Numbered from the stretch's first letter, positions 1 to 8,574 are shown. The stretch: DNA of 35,935 nt from Runella defluvii (GCF_014195535.1 NZ_JACIBY010000004.1:607183-643117), one strand, 5' to 3'. Program-made: numbers and translations. Notes: generated by a model from the sequence alone, not told the origin.

Positions 1-11
1 TTCGTCGATTT

Positions 12-35
12 CGTTCGGATATGAGTATCCGAACG
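12..35. promoter_or_regulatory. Perfect 10-bp inverted repeat with 4-base spacer
   Basis: The arms CGTTCGGATA (12-21) and TATCCGAACG (26-35) are exact reverse complements around TGAG. No T-run follows, so it does not look like an intrinsic terminator. It lies about 50 bp upstream of the proposed promoter of the first gene and could be an operator for a dimeric regulator, or the 3' hairpin of a gene outside the window. The symmetry is seen directly; the role is unknown. Confidence 0.5.
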
Positions 36-66
36 CACCATTCATTTCTTATCTTAGGTTAATGAA

Positions 67-93
67 TTGTACCAAAGCGAGTCGATAATTTTG
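67..93 (+). promoter_or_regulatory. Candidate Bacteroidota promoter for the DUF4386-like gene
   Basis: TAATTTTG at 86-93 matches the Bacteroidota -7 consensus TAnnTTTG exactly. A TTG at 67-69 could serve as the -33 element, although the 16-base spacer is slightly short. Transcription would then begin near position 100. That makes the in-frame TTG at 67 part of the promoter and favours the ATG at 121 as the start codon. Confidence 0.4.
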
Positions 94-120
94 TGCCCAA
101 CATTCAAAAAAATAAAGTGT

Positions 121-789
121 ATGGGAGTTACAGAAAATCGGAAGCGCAGCATGGCGCTGTTGGCAGGTAGTTCGTTGATTTTGATGGCCTTATTGGCGGG
201 AGTGGGCTACGGTTATGCGTTTGAAACCTTGTACGTAGAAGGAGATACGTGGGCGACTTTTCAACAATTTCACCAAAGCCCTTCGCTCGTCTATTGGGTG
301 GTAGCCACCTTTGTCGGGATTTTACTCTTGGATGTAGTAGTAGGCTGGGCGCTTTACGGCTTCTTTTACAGCACCCATTCACACCTGTCGATGCTGGCGG
401 CGGTGCTTCGCTGGGTTTATTCACTCTTGCTCGGTGCGGCGCTACTTCCGTTGCTTCCTTTGTTAGATTCGGCCAGAATGCAAAAAGCAGCGGAGGTCAT
501 GGCGCATTTAGAAGATTTCTTGCGGGCTTGGTCGTTGGGGCTAATTTTGTTTGGAGTTCACTTGTTGGTGTTAGGGTATTTGATTGTAATGTCGCCTAAA
601 ACCCCAAAATGGCTTGGTTTTCTGGTCTGTTTTGCGGGAATTTGTTACGTAGGCATTCACGCTGCCCAACAGATTATAGCTGATTTTTCAGTTTATCGTA
701 AACAAATCGAAACGATGTTAAGCGCTCCAATGGCTTTGGGCGAACTTTCTTTGGCGATTTGGCTTTTGGTGAGAGGCGGGAAGGGGTAG
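121..789 (+). CDS. DUF4386-like integral membrane protein
   Basis: A 222-residue, very hydrophobic protein with about six predicted membrane segments, at roughly residues 12-31, 58-80, 92-115, 135-160, 165-180 and 200-218. The order of features resembles the DUF4386 family: a short basic N-terminus, a central helix pair with an ALYGFF-like motif, then W-(A)-GL--FG-HLL-LGYL near residues 135-160 and a PK-LG motif after it. That family has no known biochemical role. The start is placed at ATG 121 rather than the in-frame TTG at 67, because a good -7 promoter element lies between the two and the first 18 residues are not family-like. It stands alone, 92 bp before the helicase. The family call is from recalled motifs; the membrane location is clear from composition. 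Confidence 0.7.
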   Translation: MGVTENRKRSMALLAGSSLILMALLAGVGYGYAFETLYVEGDTWATFQQFHQSPSLVYWVVATFVGILLLDVVVGWALYGFFYSTHSHLSMLAAVLRWVYSLLLGAALLPLLPLLDSARMQKAAEVMAHLEDFLRAWSLGLILFGVHLLVLGYLIVMSPKTPKWLGFLVCFAGICYVGIHAAQQIIADFSVYRKQIETMLSAPMALGELSLAIWLLVRGGKG

Positions 790-847
790 GATAGGGCTTT
801 ATTGTGGTAAAAGAAAGGGCATAAGTAGATTATTGTATTAAAAACCC

Positions 848-855
848 TATTTTTG
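848..855 (+). promoter_or_regulatory. Candidate -7 promoter element of the helicase gene
   Basis: TATTTTTG fits TAnnTTTG exactly and lies 26 bases before the TTG start codon, leaving a short leader of about 20 nt. I do not find a -33 TTTG at a suitable distance (a TTG at 833 is too close), so this is half a promoter at best. Confidence 0.3.
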
Positions 856-881
856 TACTTTCACCTTTAATCACATCACCA

Positions 882-2132
882 TTGACTTTCGACGATTTTG
901 ACTTTGAATATGAGCTTTTGGATGGACTAAATGCCATGGGTTTTGACGAACCCACCCCCATCCAAGCGCAAGCAATTCCTGTTATTCTTGACAATAAAGA
1001 CCTCATTGCCTGTGCCCAAACGGGAACGGGTAAGACTGCCGCCTACTTGTTGCCAATTCTGAATAAAATTATCATTGCACCCGACGAAATTCGGCACCTC
1101 AATACCCTTGTTTTAGCGCCTACCCGCGAGTTGGCCATCCAAATTGACCAACAAATCGAAGGCTTGGGCTATTTTACAGGCGTGAGTTCCATTGCCATTT
1201 ACGGCGGGGGAGATGGCGCCGCATGGAGCCAACAACGCCGCGCTTTGGCCGACGGTGGCAATGTCATCATCGCTACGCCAGGGCGTTTGATTGCGCTTTT
1301 ACAAATGGGTGAAATCAACTTTAAACACCTGCAACACTTGATTTTGGACGAAGCCGACCGTATGCTAGACATGGGCTTCTACGATGACATCATCAAGATT
1401 ATCAGCTATTTGCCTTCGAAGCGTCAAACACTTTTGTTTTCGGCAACCATGCCGCCCAAAATCAGAACGCTGGCCAAGACGATTTTGCAGAATCCCGAAC
1501 AAATTAGCATTGCCGTTGCCAAACCTGCCGAGGGAATTTTGCAACAGATATACTTGGCCTACGACGCCCAAAAAATACCGTTGCTAAAACATATTTTGAA
1601 GGAGGGCAGCTACGAAAGCATCATCATTTTTGCGTCCACGAAGGAAAACGTAAAAAAACTCAATGAAGAGCTCCGAAAGGCCAAAGTAAAGGCCAAAGCG
1701 TTTCACTCCGACTTGGAGCAAAAAGAACGGGAAGAGATTTTGCGGGAGTTTAAAAGCAGGGCATTACCCATTCTGATTGGAACAGATATTCTTTCACGCG
1801 GAATTGACGTAGAAGGAATTGATTTGGTCGTCAACTTTGACGCTCCTCACGACCCCGAGGACTATATTCACCGCATCGGACGTACAGCCCGCGCGGCCAC
1901 GACGGGCACGGCCGTGACGTTTATCAACGAAAAAGACCAAAGAAAACTTGGGGCTATTGAACGGCTTATTGGCAAAGAATTGCCAAGGGTGGCGTTGCCT
2001 GCGAGCCTTGGCGACGGCCCAGAGTACAAGGCAGTGTCGTCCAACAAAAAACCTAAAAATAACAAACGTCCTTTCCGAAGAGGAGGCCCTCCCAAAGGCC
2101 CAAAAGGCCCTAAACCTGCACCACAGGGGTAA
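882..2132 (+). CDS. DEAD-box ATP-dependent RNA helicase (RhlE-like)
   Basis: A 416-residue protein with the full set of DEAD-box motifs in order: Q motif (phenylalanine and glutamine around residues 21-28), Walker A AQTGTGKT at 45-52, PTRELA, GG, TPGR, DEAD at 156-159, SAT, then in the second RecA lobe the IIFAS block, a SRGID motif and HRIGRTARA. The family unwinds short RNA duplexes using ATP, usually in ribosome assembly or mRNA turnover in the cytoplasm. The C-terminal tail (about residues 385-416) is rich in Lys, Gly, Pro and Arg, with GPKGPK repeats, as in RhlE-type proteins where the tail binds RNA. The start codon is TTG at 882; the resulting N-terminus (MTFDDFDFE) is typical of the family. 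It converges on the last kinase gene with only 12 bases between stop codons, and no hairpin terminator is visible there. DEAD-box identity is certain; the RhlE subfamily is likely. Confidence 0.95.
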   Translation: MTFDDFDFEYELLDGLNAMGFDEPTPIQAQAIPVILDNKDLIACAQTGTGKTAAYLLPILNKIIIAPDEIRHLNTLVLAPTRELAIQIDQQIEGLGYFTGVSSIAIYGGGDGAAWSQQRRALADGGNVIIATPGRLIALLQMGEINFKHLQHLILDEADRMLDMGFYDDIIKIISYLPSKRQTLLFSATMPPKIRTLAKTILQNPEQISIAVAKPAEGILQQIYLAYDAQKIPLLKHILKEGSYESIIIFASTKENVKKLNEELRKAKVKAKAFHSDLEQKEREEILREFKSRALPILIGTDILSRGIDVEGIDLVVNFDAPHDPEDYIHRIGRTARAATTGTAVTFINEKDQRKLGAIERLIGKELPRVALPASLGDGPEYKAVSSNKKPKNNKRPFRRGGPPKGPKGPKPAPQG

Positions 2133-2144
2133 GAGTGTACGCCG

Positions 2145-3992
2145 TTATTTCGGAAAACGGAGCGAAAAGTTTGTCCCAACGTCGGGGTGGCTAGTGACAT
2201 CAATGCTGCCCCCATTGGCTTCTACCAATTCTTTCACCAATACAAGTCCCAGCCCTGTGCCTTTTTCAGCGGCAGTACCTTGGCGCGAGTTTTGTTCTCC
2301 CAATTGAAAAAGCTGCGTGAGTTGCTGCGGCGACATCCCAATGCCCGTGTCCTTGACCTGAATGTAATGAAAGGCGTTGTCTTCGTGCTGTACTAAGTCG
2401 ATAGCGCCTGCCGAGCGCGTGAATTTTATGGCGTTTTGCAAGAGATTTCGGAAGATAATGGCAACGTGATTTTTATCGGCGTTGACAAACACCGATTCCT
2501 TTATTTGGAGCCGAAGGGCAATGTTTTTTGCATCGGCAGCGGGTTGTAGGAGCGTTAGTTGTTCTTGAATGGCTTCATTTAACGAAAAGCGTTTTGGGTG
2601 AGGTTTCATTCCCCCAAGCTGCGAGATAGACCAATGCAGTACGTTATCGAGCATGGTTCTTACCTGCCTGATTTCTTGCCCCAAATTTTGGGTAGTTTCA
2701 ACAAATTCATCTTGGGTCAGTGCTCCCCAATTGGTGAGCATGACGTTGTTTTCGAGGGCTCCCACGGGCGAGCGAAGGTCGTGCGAAAGAATGGCGAAGA
2801 GTTTGTCTTTGGTGGCGTTGAGTTGGGTCAATTCTTGTTTTTGTCTTTGTTCGCGTTTATAAAAAACTACTATAACTCCCCCCAAAAGGAGTACGAAAGC
2901 CGTAATGGCAAAACTCAAATTTCGATAAAATCGCTCTTTTTCTACCTCGTTTTGCTTCATCAGCAGGTTGCGCTCACCCTCAGCTCGAATGACCTTCCTG
3001 CCTGATTCTAAGTTCATTACATCTTGAAGGTATTTAACATAAAGTTCTGAATATCGCTTGTAGTTTTCTGCACTTTTTTGGTGTTGCCCGAGCCGCTCGT
3101 ACGCATTTGAAATGACCGTATAACAAAGCATTTTATTGACCATCACTTGTTTGTTAACGCTCGATCGTTTGAAAATGCGGCTTGCAAATTCAATAGCTAA
3201 TTCATATTGTCCCACCTCATAACAAACCGTAGCTATATCTTCTAAATTATTAAATGTACTCACCTCTTTCACATTCTTTAAGAGTGTTACGGTTTTCTTT
3301 CGATACGTTTCTGCTTCTTCTTTTTTGCTGGGTATTTTCTTCAGTACTTCATACATATATCCGTAAGCCAATGCTTTCGATTGTACTGAGGCCGAGCGCT
3401 CACTGACATATTTTTCACACCGTTTGCTGATTCTCAGGGCATCCTCTATTCGGTTTTCCTGTAAATACATGTACTTCAGCCATTTATAGGGATTTAAAAA
3501 AACAGTTTTCGACTTTTCTGTATATTCAACAGACTTTAACAGGTATTGGTACATTTCAGCCTTGAAGTTTTGATGTTCGCTAATGGTCGCCATTCCTTTA
3601 CATATTTGGGCGCAGGAGTCGAAATCTTTTTCCTCATCGGCATATTTTAAGGCTTGTGAATAAAGGCTGAATGCTTGCGGCTCATCCAAAACGGCATACA
3701 TCTGAAGATGGGCTATTTCTATCAAAAAAGTGATGATACTTCTTCGGTCATCCCTACCTTTTGCCATTGAAAGGGCGTTTTGGTAGAGATTTAAAATAGG
3801 GTCAGGTTTTTCAAAATATTCATCAATTCGTGTGGGTGCGTTGAGCATTACTTGAATTTTTGCGGCATTCGTTTTGGCAGAATAAAAATGCTTGGCTAAA
3901 CTATCTATTTTGCTTGCGGTAGCTTTTTGTTGTGCTTGGATGGATGAGAGCGCAGACAAAATTACCCCAAGTACGACTAAAATTCGGGACAT
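2145..3992 (-). CDS. TPR-containing sensor histidine kinase (paralogue 1)
   Basis: A 615-residue membrane kinase. Residues 1-20 form a signal peptide ending SIQA. Residues 25 to about 335 are helical and TPR-like (periplasmic sensor by topology). One membrane helix spans about 358-378, followed by a short basic coiled coil. The HisKA domain has the H-box SHDLRSP with phosphoacceptor His404. The HATPase domain has an N-box with NLLQNAIKFT, a G1 box DTGIGM and a G2 box GTGLGLVLVKELV. It should autophosphorylate and pass phosphate to a response regulator, most simply the LytTR regulator at the head of the same cluster. It is last in the minus-strand run, 43 bases after paralogue 2. Its signal peptide, membrane segment and HisKA domain are almost identical to paralogue 2, but its ATPase domain is clearly diverged from the other two. 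All catalytic motifs are intact. The ligand is unknown. Confidence 0.9.
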   Translation of the reverse strand: MSRILVVLGVILSALSSIQAQQKATASKIDSLAKHFYSAKTNAAKIQVMLNAPTRIDEYFEKPDPILNLYQNALSMAKGRDDRRSIITFLIEIAHLQMYAVLDEPQAFSLYSQALKYADEEKDFDSCAQICKGMATISEHQNFKAEMYQYLLKSVEYTEKSKTVFLNPYKWLKYMYLQENRIEDALRISKRCEKYVSERSASVQSKALAYGYMYEVLKKIPSKKEEAETYRKKTVTLLKNVKEVSTFNNLEDIATVCYEVGQYELAIEFASRIFKRSSVNKQVMVNKMLCYTVISNAYERLGQHQKSAENYKRYSELYVKYLQDVMNLESGRKVIRAEGERNLLMKQNEVEKERFYRNLSFAITAFVLLLGGVIVVFYKREQRQKQELTQLNATKDKLFAILSHDLRSPVGALENNVMLTNWGALTQDEFVETTQNLGQEIRQVRTMLDNVLHWSISQLGGMKPHPKRFSLNEAIQEQLTLLQPAADAKNIALRLQIKESVFVNADKNHVAIIFRNLLQNAIKFTRSAGAIDLVQHEDNAFHYIQVKDTGIGMSPQQLTQLFQLGEQNSRQGTAAEKGTGLGLVLVKELVEANGGSIDVTSHPDVGTNFSLRFPK

Positions 3993-6620
3993 GAAAAGTT
4001 GGTTTTAATTTCTCAATTAATTCATTTTTTGTTTTTTAGGATTGCTGAAACGTGATTGAACATGTGCAACCCTTTCCTATCTCACTTCTGATTTCAATCG
4101 TTCCCTTATTGGCTACTACTAATTCTTTGACCAATACCAATCCCAAACCCGTACCTTTTTCTTGGGAAGTGCCTTGCTGAGATGAGCTTTCGTTAATCGT
4201 AAACAACTTACGCAATTGTTCTTGGGAGATTCCAATTCCCGTATCTTTAATTTCGAGCTGGAATTGCTTTTCTTTTTCAGCACTTTTTATGCTGATTTCT
4301 CCCTGGGTAGGGGTAAATTTGATGGCATTTTGGAGCAAGTTTCTGATAATGATGGCCAAATGGTTTGAATCAACCATCAATTGTGCTTCGGGAGCAACGA
4401 GGCTAGTCATTTTTATTCCTTTAGCTTGGGCACTGGCGTGTAAAAGCTTGATTTCGGCTTCAATGATGGGCAAAACAAACGTTGTTTTTGGGTGAGGTTT
4501 CATTCCCCCAAGCTGCGAGATAGACCAATGCAGTACGTTATCGAGCATGGTTCTTACCTGCCTGATTTCTTGCCCCAAATTTTGGGTAGTTTCAACAAAT
4601 TCATCTTGGGTCAGCGCTCCCCAATTGGTGAGCATGACGTTGTTTTCGAGGGCGCCTACGGGCGAGCGCAGGTCGTGCGAAAGAATAGCAAAGAGTTTGT
4701 CTTTGGTGGCGTTGAGTTGGGTCAATTCTTGTTTTTGTCTTTGTTCGCGTTTATAAAAAACTACTATAACTCCCCCCAAAAGGAGTACGAAAGCCGCAAT
4801 GGCAAAACTCAAATTTCGATAAAATCGCTCTTTTTCTACCTCGTTTTGCTTCATCAGCAGGTTGCGCTCACCCTCAGCTCGAATGACCTTCCTGCCTGAT
4901 TCTAAAGTGAGCATATTTTTAAGCACTTTTACATAAGTAGTCGAGTATTCTTTATAGAATTCTAAGCTTTTTGGGTAGTCTCCTAAGCGTTCATAGGAAG
5001 CCGAAAGCATCTCGTAACAATGTATCTTAGAAGCATCAAGCTGACTATCCATGTCTGTTTTTGTGAACAATTGATTGGCAAAGAAAATGGCTAATTTGTA
5101 TTGCTCAACTTCATAACAAACAGTGGCAATATCGTCTGATTGATTTGTTTCAGAAATAGTTTTAAATTGCCTTAATAGCTCAACAATCCTATTCTTATAA
5201 ATAGCCGCTTCTTTTTGTTTATTAGGCATTCGCTTTAATACAGCGTAGTAATATCCGTAGGCCAATGCCTTAAACTCCGCTGGAGCTGAACGCTCATCCA
5301 CGTAGCGGACAGCTTGCCTACCCACCTCAAGTGCCTCATTGATCCGATTATCTTCCAAATACATCGCATACGCCCAACGGTAGGGCCTAAGATATAAAAC
5401 CTGCGATTTTTGATTGAATTCTATTGCCTTTGAAAAGTACTTATACATCTCATTCCTAAGGTTTTGATGCTCGTTGATGGCTGCTAATTCAAAACTTATT
5501 ATAGCACAGGAGGTATAATCTTTCTCTTCTTCGGCATAAGTCAACGCTTTGGAATATAGTTGGAAGGCTTTGGGCTCATCAGACGTGATATACGTCTCAA
5601 AGTAAGCAATCTCTATTAAAAGTGATATGGTGCTTTTCTTATCACCGATGCTTTCGGCAAGCACAAGGGCTTTTTTATAGAGCTTTAGGATAGGATCAGG
5701 TTTTTCAAAATACTCATTAATTCGTGTGGGTGCGTTGAGCATTACCTGAATTTTTGCGGCATTCGTTTTGGCAGAATAAAAATGCTTGGCTAAACTATCT
5801 ATTTTGCTTGCGGTATTTTTTTGTTGCGCTTGGATGGATGAGAGCGCACACAACATTACCCCAAGTACGACTAAAATTCGGGACATGAAAAGTTGGTTTT
5901 AATTTCTCAATTAATTCATTTTTTGTTTTTTAGGATTGCTGAAACGTGATTGAACATGTGCTCCCCTTTCCTATCTCACTTTTGATTTCAATCGTTCCCT
6001 TATTGGCTACTACTAATTCTTTGACCAATACCAATCCCAAACCCGTACCTTTTTCTTGGGAAGTGCCTTGCTGAGACGAGCTTTCGTTGATCGTAAACAA
6101 CTTACGCAATTGTTCTTGGGAGATTCCAATTCCCGTATCTTTAATTTCGAGCTGGAATTGCTTTTCTTTTTCAGCACTTTTTATGCTGATTTCTCCCTGG
6201 GTAGGGGTAAATTTGATGGCATTTTGGAGCAAGTTTCTGATAATGATGGCCAAATGGTTTGAATCAACCATCAATTGTGCTTCGGGAGCAACGAGGTTAG
6301 TCATTTTTATTCCTTTAGCTTGGGCACTGGCGTGTAAAAGCTTGATTTCGGCTTCAATGATGGGCAAAACAAACGTTGTTTTTGGGTGAGGTTTCATTCC
6401 CCCAAGCTGCGAGATAGACCAATGCAGTACGTTATCGAGCATGGTTCTTACCTGCCTGATTTCTTGCCCCAAATTTTGGGTAGTTTCAACAAATTCATCT
6501 TGGGTCAGCGCGCCCCAATTGGTGAGCATGACGTTGTTTTCGAGGGCTCCTACGGGCGAGCGCAGGTCGTGCGAAAGAATGGCGAAGAGTTTGTCTTTGG
6601 TGGCGTTGAGTTGTTGAAAT
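2594..6620. repeat. 1,894-bp tandem periodicity across the kinase cluster
   Basis: The same DNA recurs at an offset of 1,894 bases. The HisKA-coding block starts near 2594, 4488 and 6382. The 43-base intergenic leader and flanking gene ends at 3988-4069 recur at 5882-5963, with only a few changes at the far end. Identity is patchy: paralogues 1 and 2 share the N-terminal about 68 codons and the membrane-HisKA part, paralogues 2 and 3 share HisKA plus the whole ATPase domain, and the sensor halves differ. This fits tandem duplication followed by domain-wise divergence or gene conversion. Confidence 0.85.
4036..5886 (-). CDS. TPR-containing sensor histidine kinase (paralogue 2)
   Basis: A 616-residue kinase with the same plan as its neighbours: signal peptide (1-20), TPR-like sensor region (about 25-335), one membrane helix (about 358-378), HisKA with His404 in SHDLRSP, and HATPase_c with N, G1 (DTGIGI) and G2 (GTGLGLVLVKELV) boxes. 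Its N-terminal part and membrane-HisKA block match paralogue 1. Its HisKA and ATPase domains match paralogue 3 at all but about three residues. It is therefore a structural intermediate between the two. The sensor region between roughly residues 70 and 325 differs from both, which suggests a different input signal feeding the same output. It lies 43 bases after paralogue 3 and 43 bases before paralogue 1, and the two spacers are identical in sequence. No disabling change is visible. Confidence 0.9.
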   Translation of the reverse strand: MSRILVVLGVMLCALSSIQAQQKNTASKIDSLAKHFYSAKTNAAKIQVMLNAPTRINEYFEKPDPILKLYKKALVLAESIGDKKSTISLLIEIAYFETYITSDEPKAFQLYSKALTYAEEEKDYTSCAIISFELAAINEHQNLRNEMYKYFSKAIEFNQKSQVLYLRPYRWAYAMYLEDNRINEALEVGRQAVRYVDERSAPAEFKALAYGYYYAVLKRMPNKQKEAAIYKNRIVELLRQFKTISETNQSDDIATVCYEVEQYKLAIFFANQLFTKTDMDSQLDASKIHCYEMLSASYERLGDYPKSLEFYKEYSTTYVKVLKNMLTLESGRKVIRAEGERNLLMKQNEVEKERFYRNLSFAIAAFVLLLGGVIVVFYKREQRQKQELTQLNATKDKLFAILSHDLRSPVGALENNVMLTNWGALTQDEFVETTQNLGQEIRQVRTMLDNVLHWSISQLGGMKPHPKTTFVLPIIEAEIKLLHASAQAKGIKMTSLVAPEAQLMVDSNHLAIIIRNLLQNAIKFTPTQGEISIKSAEKEKQFQLEIKDTGIGISQEQLRKLFTINESSSQQGTSQEKGTGLGLVLVKELVVANKGTIEIRSEIGKGCTCSITFQQS

Positions 6621-7765
6621 TCGGCTTTTCGAGCCTGCTCACGGCGATAAATATAATAAATGGCAATACTCAGCATAATCACTAATACAGCCACTGCAAT
6701 CGACCAATACGTATATAATTGTTGCCTTTCTACCTCATTTTGTTTAAGGGCAATATCATGTTTGGCTTGGGCTTGAATGATTTTTTTACCTGCGTCGTCT
6801 TTTAAACGACTTTCGATATGTTGGGTATCTAAAATGTGAAATTGTCTTGAATATTTAAGGGCAAGTTGATAATTTTTTTGTTCTTCATACACCTCTGATA
6901 AAAAACTATTTGCAAGGCATTTAGAAGTGAGATCCCCGTTTTTGTCACCCCAATTAAGTATTTGTTGTGCATAGTTTATAGCTAAATCAGAACGATTGTA
7001 CTTATGGCAAATAGCAGAAATAATTAACAGAACATCGGGTGTGATAGCCGACATGGGTACGCTGTCTATCGTTGTCAGGGTTTTGTTACGGTAATAAGCG
7101 AACTCTTGTTTTCGGTTAGGGAAGTGCCTTAACGCATTAACCAACGCATCATAAGCAATCACCAGTTGGGTTAGGGGGGCCTTGGTTCGTTCCATCAAAG
7201 CCACCATTCTTTTGTTGATGGAGAGTTGTTCTTCCCACTTTTTATCATTTTCTAAGGTTACAGAAAGCGCATTAAACGGGCCAACAACGGGATCTGGAGC
7301 TTTTTCAATATAGTCGGCCGACCTATAGAAGGCTTTATACATTTCATCTCGGTTTCCTTGATGATCATGTATAATTCCCATGGCGTAATAGACTGTACCG
7401 ATAAATAGATTATTCTTAGTTGCCGTTGCTTCTACCAATGCTTTTTGAAGCCATTTGTACGCTACTTCCTCGTCTAATTTACCGTACATATAAGTCAATG
7501 CCGTGTAGTGTATCGCTTTGAACCGAGCAACTTTGTCATTGTTTTGCTTTGCCAGCATGTATCCCTTTTGGTAAAGTTGCAGCAGCCCATCAGAATTACC
7601 CATGTATTTCATAGGTCTATCTGCAAACAAAATACGCAACTTTGCTGTATCGGAAGTTGCTCGCGAAAAGGCGGTTTGCAGGCTATCAAAACTTGATATG
7701 CTTTGGGCTTTAAGCGAAATCGGAAGGGTAAATTCTAAAAATAGGAGTAGGTAAATACACTTCAT
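5930..7765 (-). CDS. TPR-containing sensor histidine kinase (paralogue 3)
   Basis: A 611-residue kinase, first of the three in transcription order. It has a signal peptide (about 1-20, ending LKA), a TPR-like helical sensor region to about residue 325, one membrane helix near 350-370, HisKA with His399 in SHDLRSP, and HATPase_c with intact N, G1 and G2 boxes. The N-terminal half and membrane helix are unlike paralogues 1 and 2, apart from general TPR-kinase architecture. From the motif QLNATKDKLF onward it is nearly identical to paralogue 2 to the stop codon. The breakpoint is sharp, at the junction between membrane linker and HisKA, as expected for a domain swap or conversion event. It follows the response regulator by 53 bases, so co-transcription is likely. 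Confidence 0.9.
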   Translation of the reverse strand: MKCIYLLLFLEFTLPISLKAQSISSFDSLQTAFSRATSDTAKLRILFADRPMKYMGNSDGLLQLYQKGYMLAKQNNDKVARFKAIHYTALTYMYGKLDEEVAYKWLQKALVEATATKNNLFIGTVYYAMGIIHDHQGNRDEMYKAFYRSADYIEKAPDPVVGPFNALSVTLENDKKWEEQLSINKRMVALMERTKAPLTQLVIAYDALVNALRHFPNRKQEFAYYRNKTLTTIDSVPMSAITPDVLLIISAICHKYNRSDLAINYAQQILNWGDKNGDLTSKCLANSFLSEVYEEQKNYQLALKYSRQFHILDTQHIESRLKDDAGKKIIQAQAKHDIALKQNEVERQQLYTYWSIAVAVLVIMLSIAIYYIYRREQARKAEFQQLNATKDKLFAILSHDLRSPVGALENNVMLTNWGALTQDEFVETTQNLGQEIRQVRTMLDNVLHWSISQLGGMKPHPKTTFVLPIIEAEIKLLHASAQAKGIKMTNLVAPEAQLMVDSNHLAIIIRNLLQNAIKFTPTQGEISIKSAEKEKQFQLEIKDTGIGISQEQLRKLFTINESSSQQGTSQEKGTGLGLVLVKELVVANKGTIEIKSEIGKGSTCSITFQQS

Positions 7766-7818
7766 TAATAGAGTATTTAGAGAATAAAAGCAAAAAATAG
7801 ATGGTGTGGGGTGATTCC

Positions 7819-8541
7819 TTAGCCATTTCGGCTAATGAGATTGCCCCCAATGTGTTGGCGACTGATTTTGGCGCGATACTGATCCCCAATCGGAATTTTC
7901 TCGCCGTTGGTCAAGATAACATCGTCTTTGGTAATGGTCGCAATGGCCAACCGATGCACCAAATAGGACCGATGTACCCTCAAAAAGACATCCCCTTTGA
8001 GTTGCTCTTCCATTTTTGAAATCGACAGCATCGGAGTATAGGTGTGGTTGGGGGTGACAATGTGCAAAAAGTGCTCTTGTGCTTTCATATAGAGCACATT
8101 GTGGTAGAGAACTTGCTCGTAATTATGCCCGTCTTTTACGAAAAAATAGGGGCTCAGCGATATGTCTTCGGGTTGGCTGAGGAGGCGTTTACGTACCTTT
8201 TCGATGCTTTGCAGGAAGCGCTCAAAGTTCAGGGGTTTGAGCAGAAAATCAACGGGCGAAACTTCGTAGCAGTCTAAGGCATATTCTTGGTGAGAAGTTA
8301 CAAAAATAATCAAAGGGCCATTGGGCAAGCTTTTGGCCAAGCCTATTCCCGAAATATCGGGCATTTCAATGTCACAAATGAGTAAATCAACCTCATTTTC
8401 GGTGAGTTTGGCATACGCTTCAAAGGCAGATTCGCAAACGGCCACCAACTTCAAAACGGGGTTCATTTCTACAAATTTACTTAAAGTGAGGCGCCAATTG
8501 GGATTGTCGTCAATGATGAGGGTATTGATTTTCACGAGCAA
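7819..8541 (-). CDS. LytTR-family response regulator
   Basis: A 240-residue two-domain regulator. The N-terminal receiver domain has the acidic pair Asp11-Asp12, phosphoacceptor Asp57 (in ICDIEMPD), Thr82 and Lys102 (in LKP). The C-terminal LytTR DNA-binding domain spans about 135-235, with the characteristic FLRVHRSYLVH motif and an IPIG strand near the end. It should be activated by phosphate transfer, presumably from the three kinases encoded directly downstream, and bind DNA to control transcription. The start is TTG at 8541; an in-frame GTG two codons later (8535) would give the more usual VKINTLIIDDN start and cannot be excluded. It is divergent from the large secreted-protein gene at 8752, with a strong inverted repeat between them. 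LytTR regulators more often pair with LytS-type kinases than with HisKA kinases, so this pairing is somewhat unusual. Confidence 0.92.
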   Translation of the reverse strand: MLVKINTLIIDDNPNWRLTLSKFVEMNPVLKLVAVCESAFEAYAKLTENEVDLLICDIEMPDISGIGLAKSLPNGPLIIFVTSHQEYALDCYEVSPVDFLLKPLNFERFLQSIEKVRKRLLSQPEDISLSPYFFVKDGHNYEQVLYHNVLYMKAQEHFLHIVTPNHTYTPMLSISKMEEQLKGDVFLRVHRSYLVHRLAIATITKDDVILTNGEKIPIGDQYRAKISRQHIGGNLISRNG

Positions 8542-8574
8542 TGGTAGGGTTTGAATGGTTGGACTTGTGTTTTA

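Noticed and set aside
67..120. TTG at 67 as the start of the DUF4386-like gene
   Set aside because: A consensus -7 element at 86-93 would place transcription start near 100, and the extra 18 residues are not family-like.
2598..3005. 135-codon plus-strand frame inside kinase 1, with a near copy inside kinase 2 (4492-4899)
   Set aside because: Both are antisense to the conserved membrane-HisKA block; their mutual similarity only reflects the kinase duplication.
4036..7765. Kinase tandem as an assembly artefact or pseudogenes
   Set aside because: All three genes are full length with intact motifs, and their sensor halves differ clearly, so they are not simple assembly duplicates.
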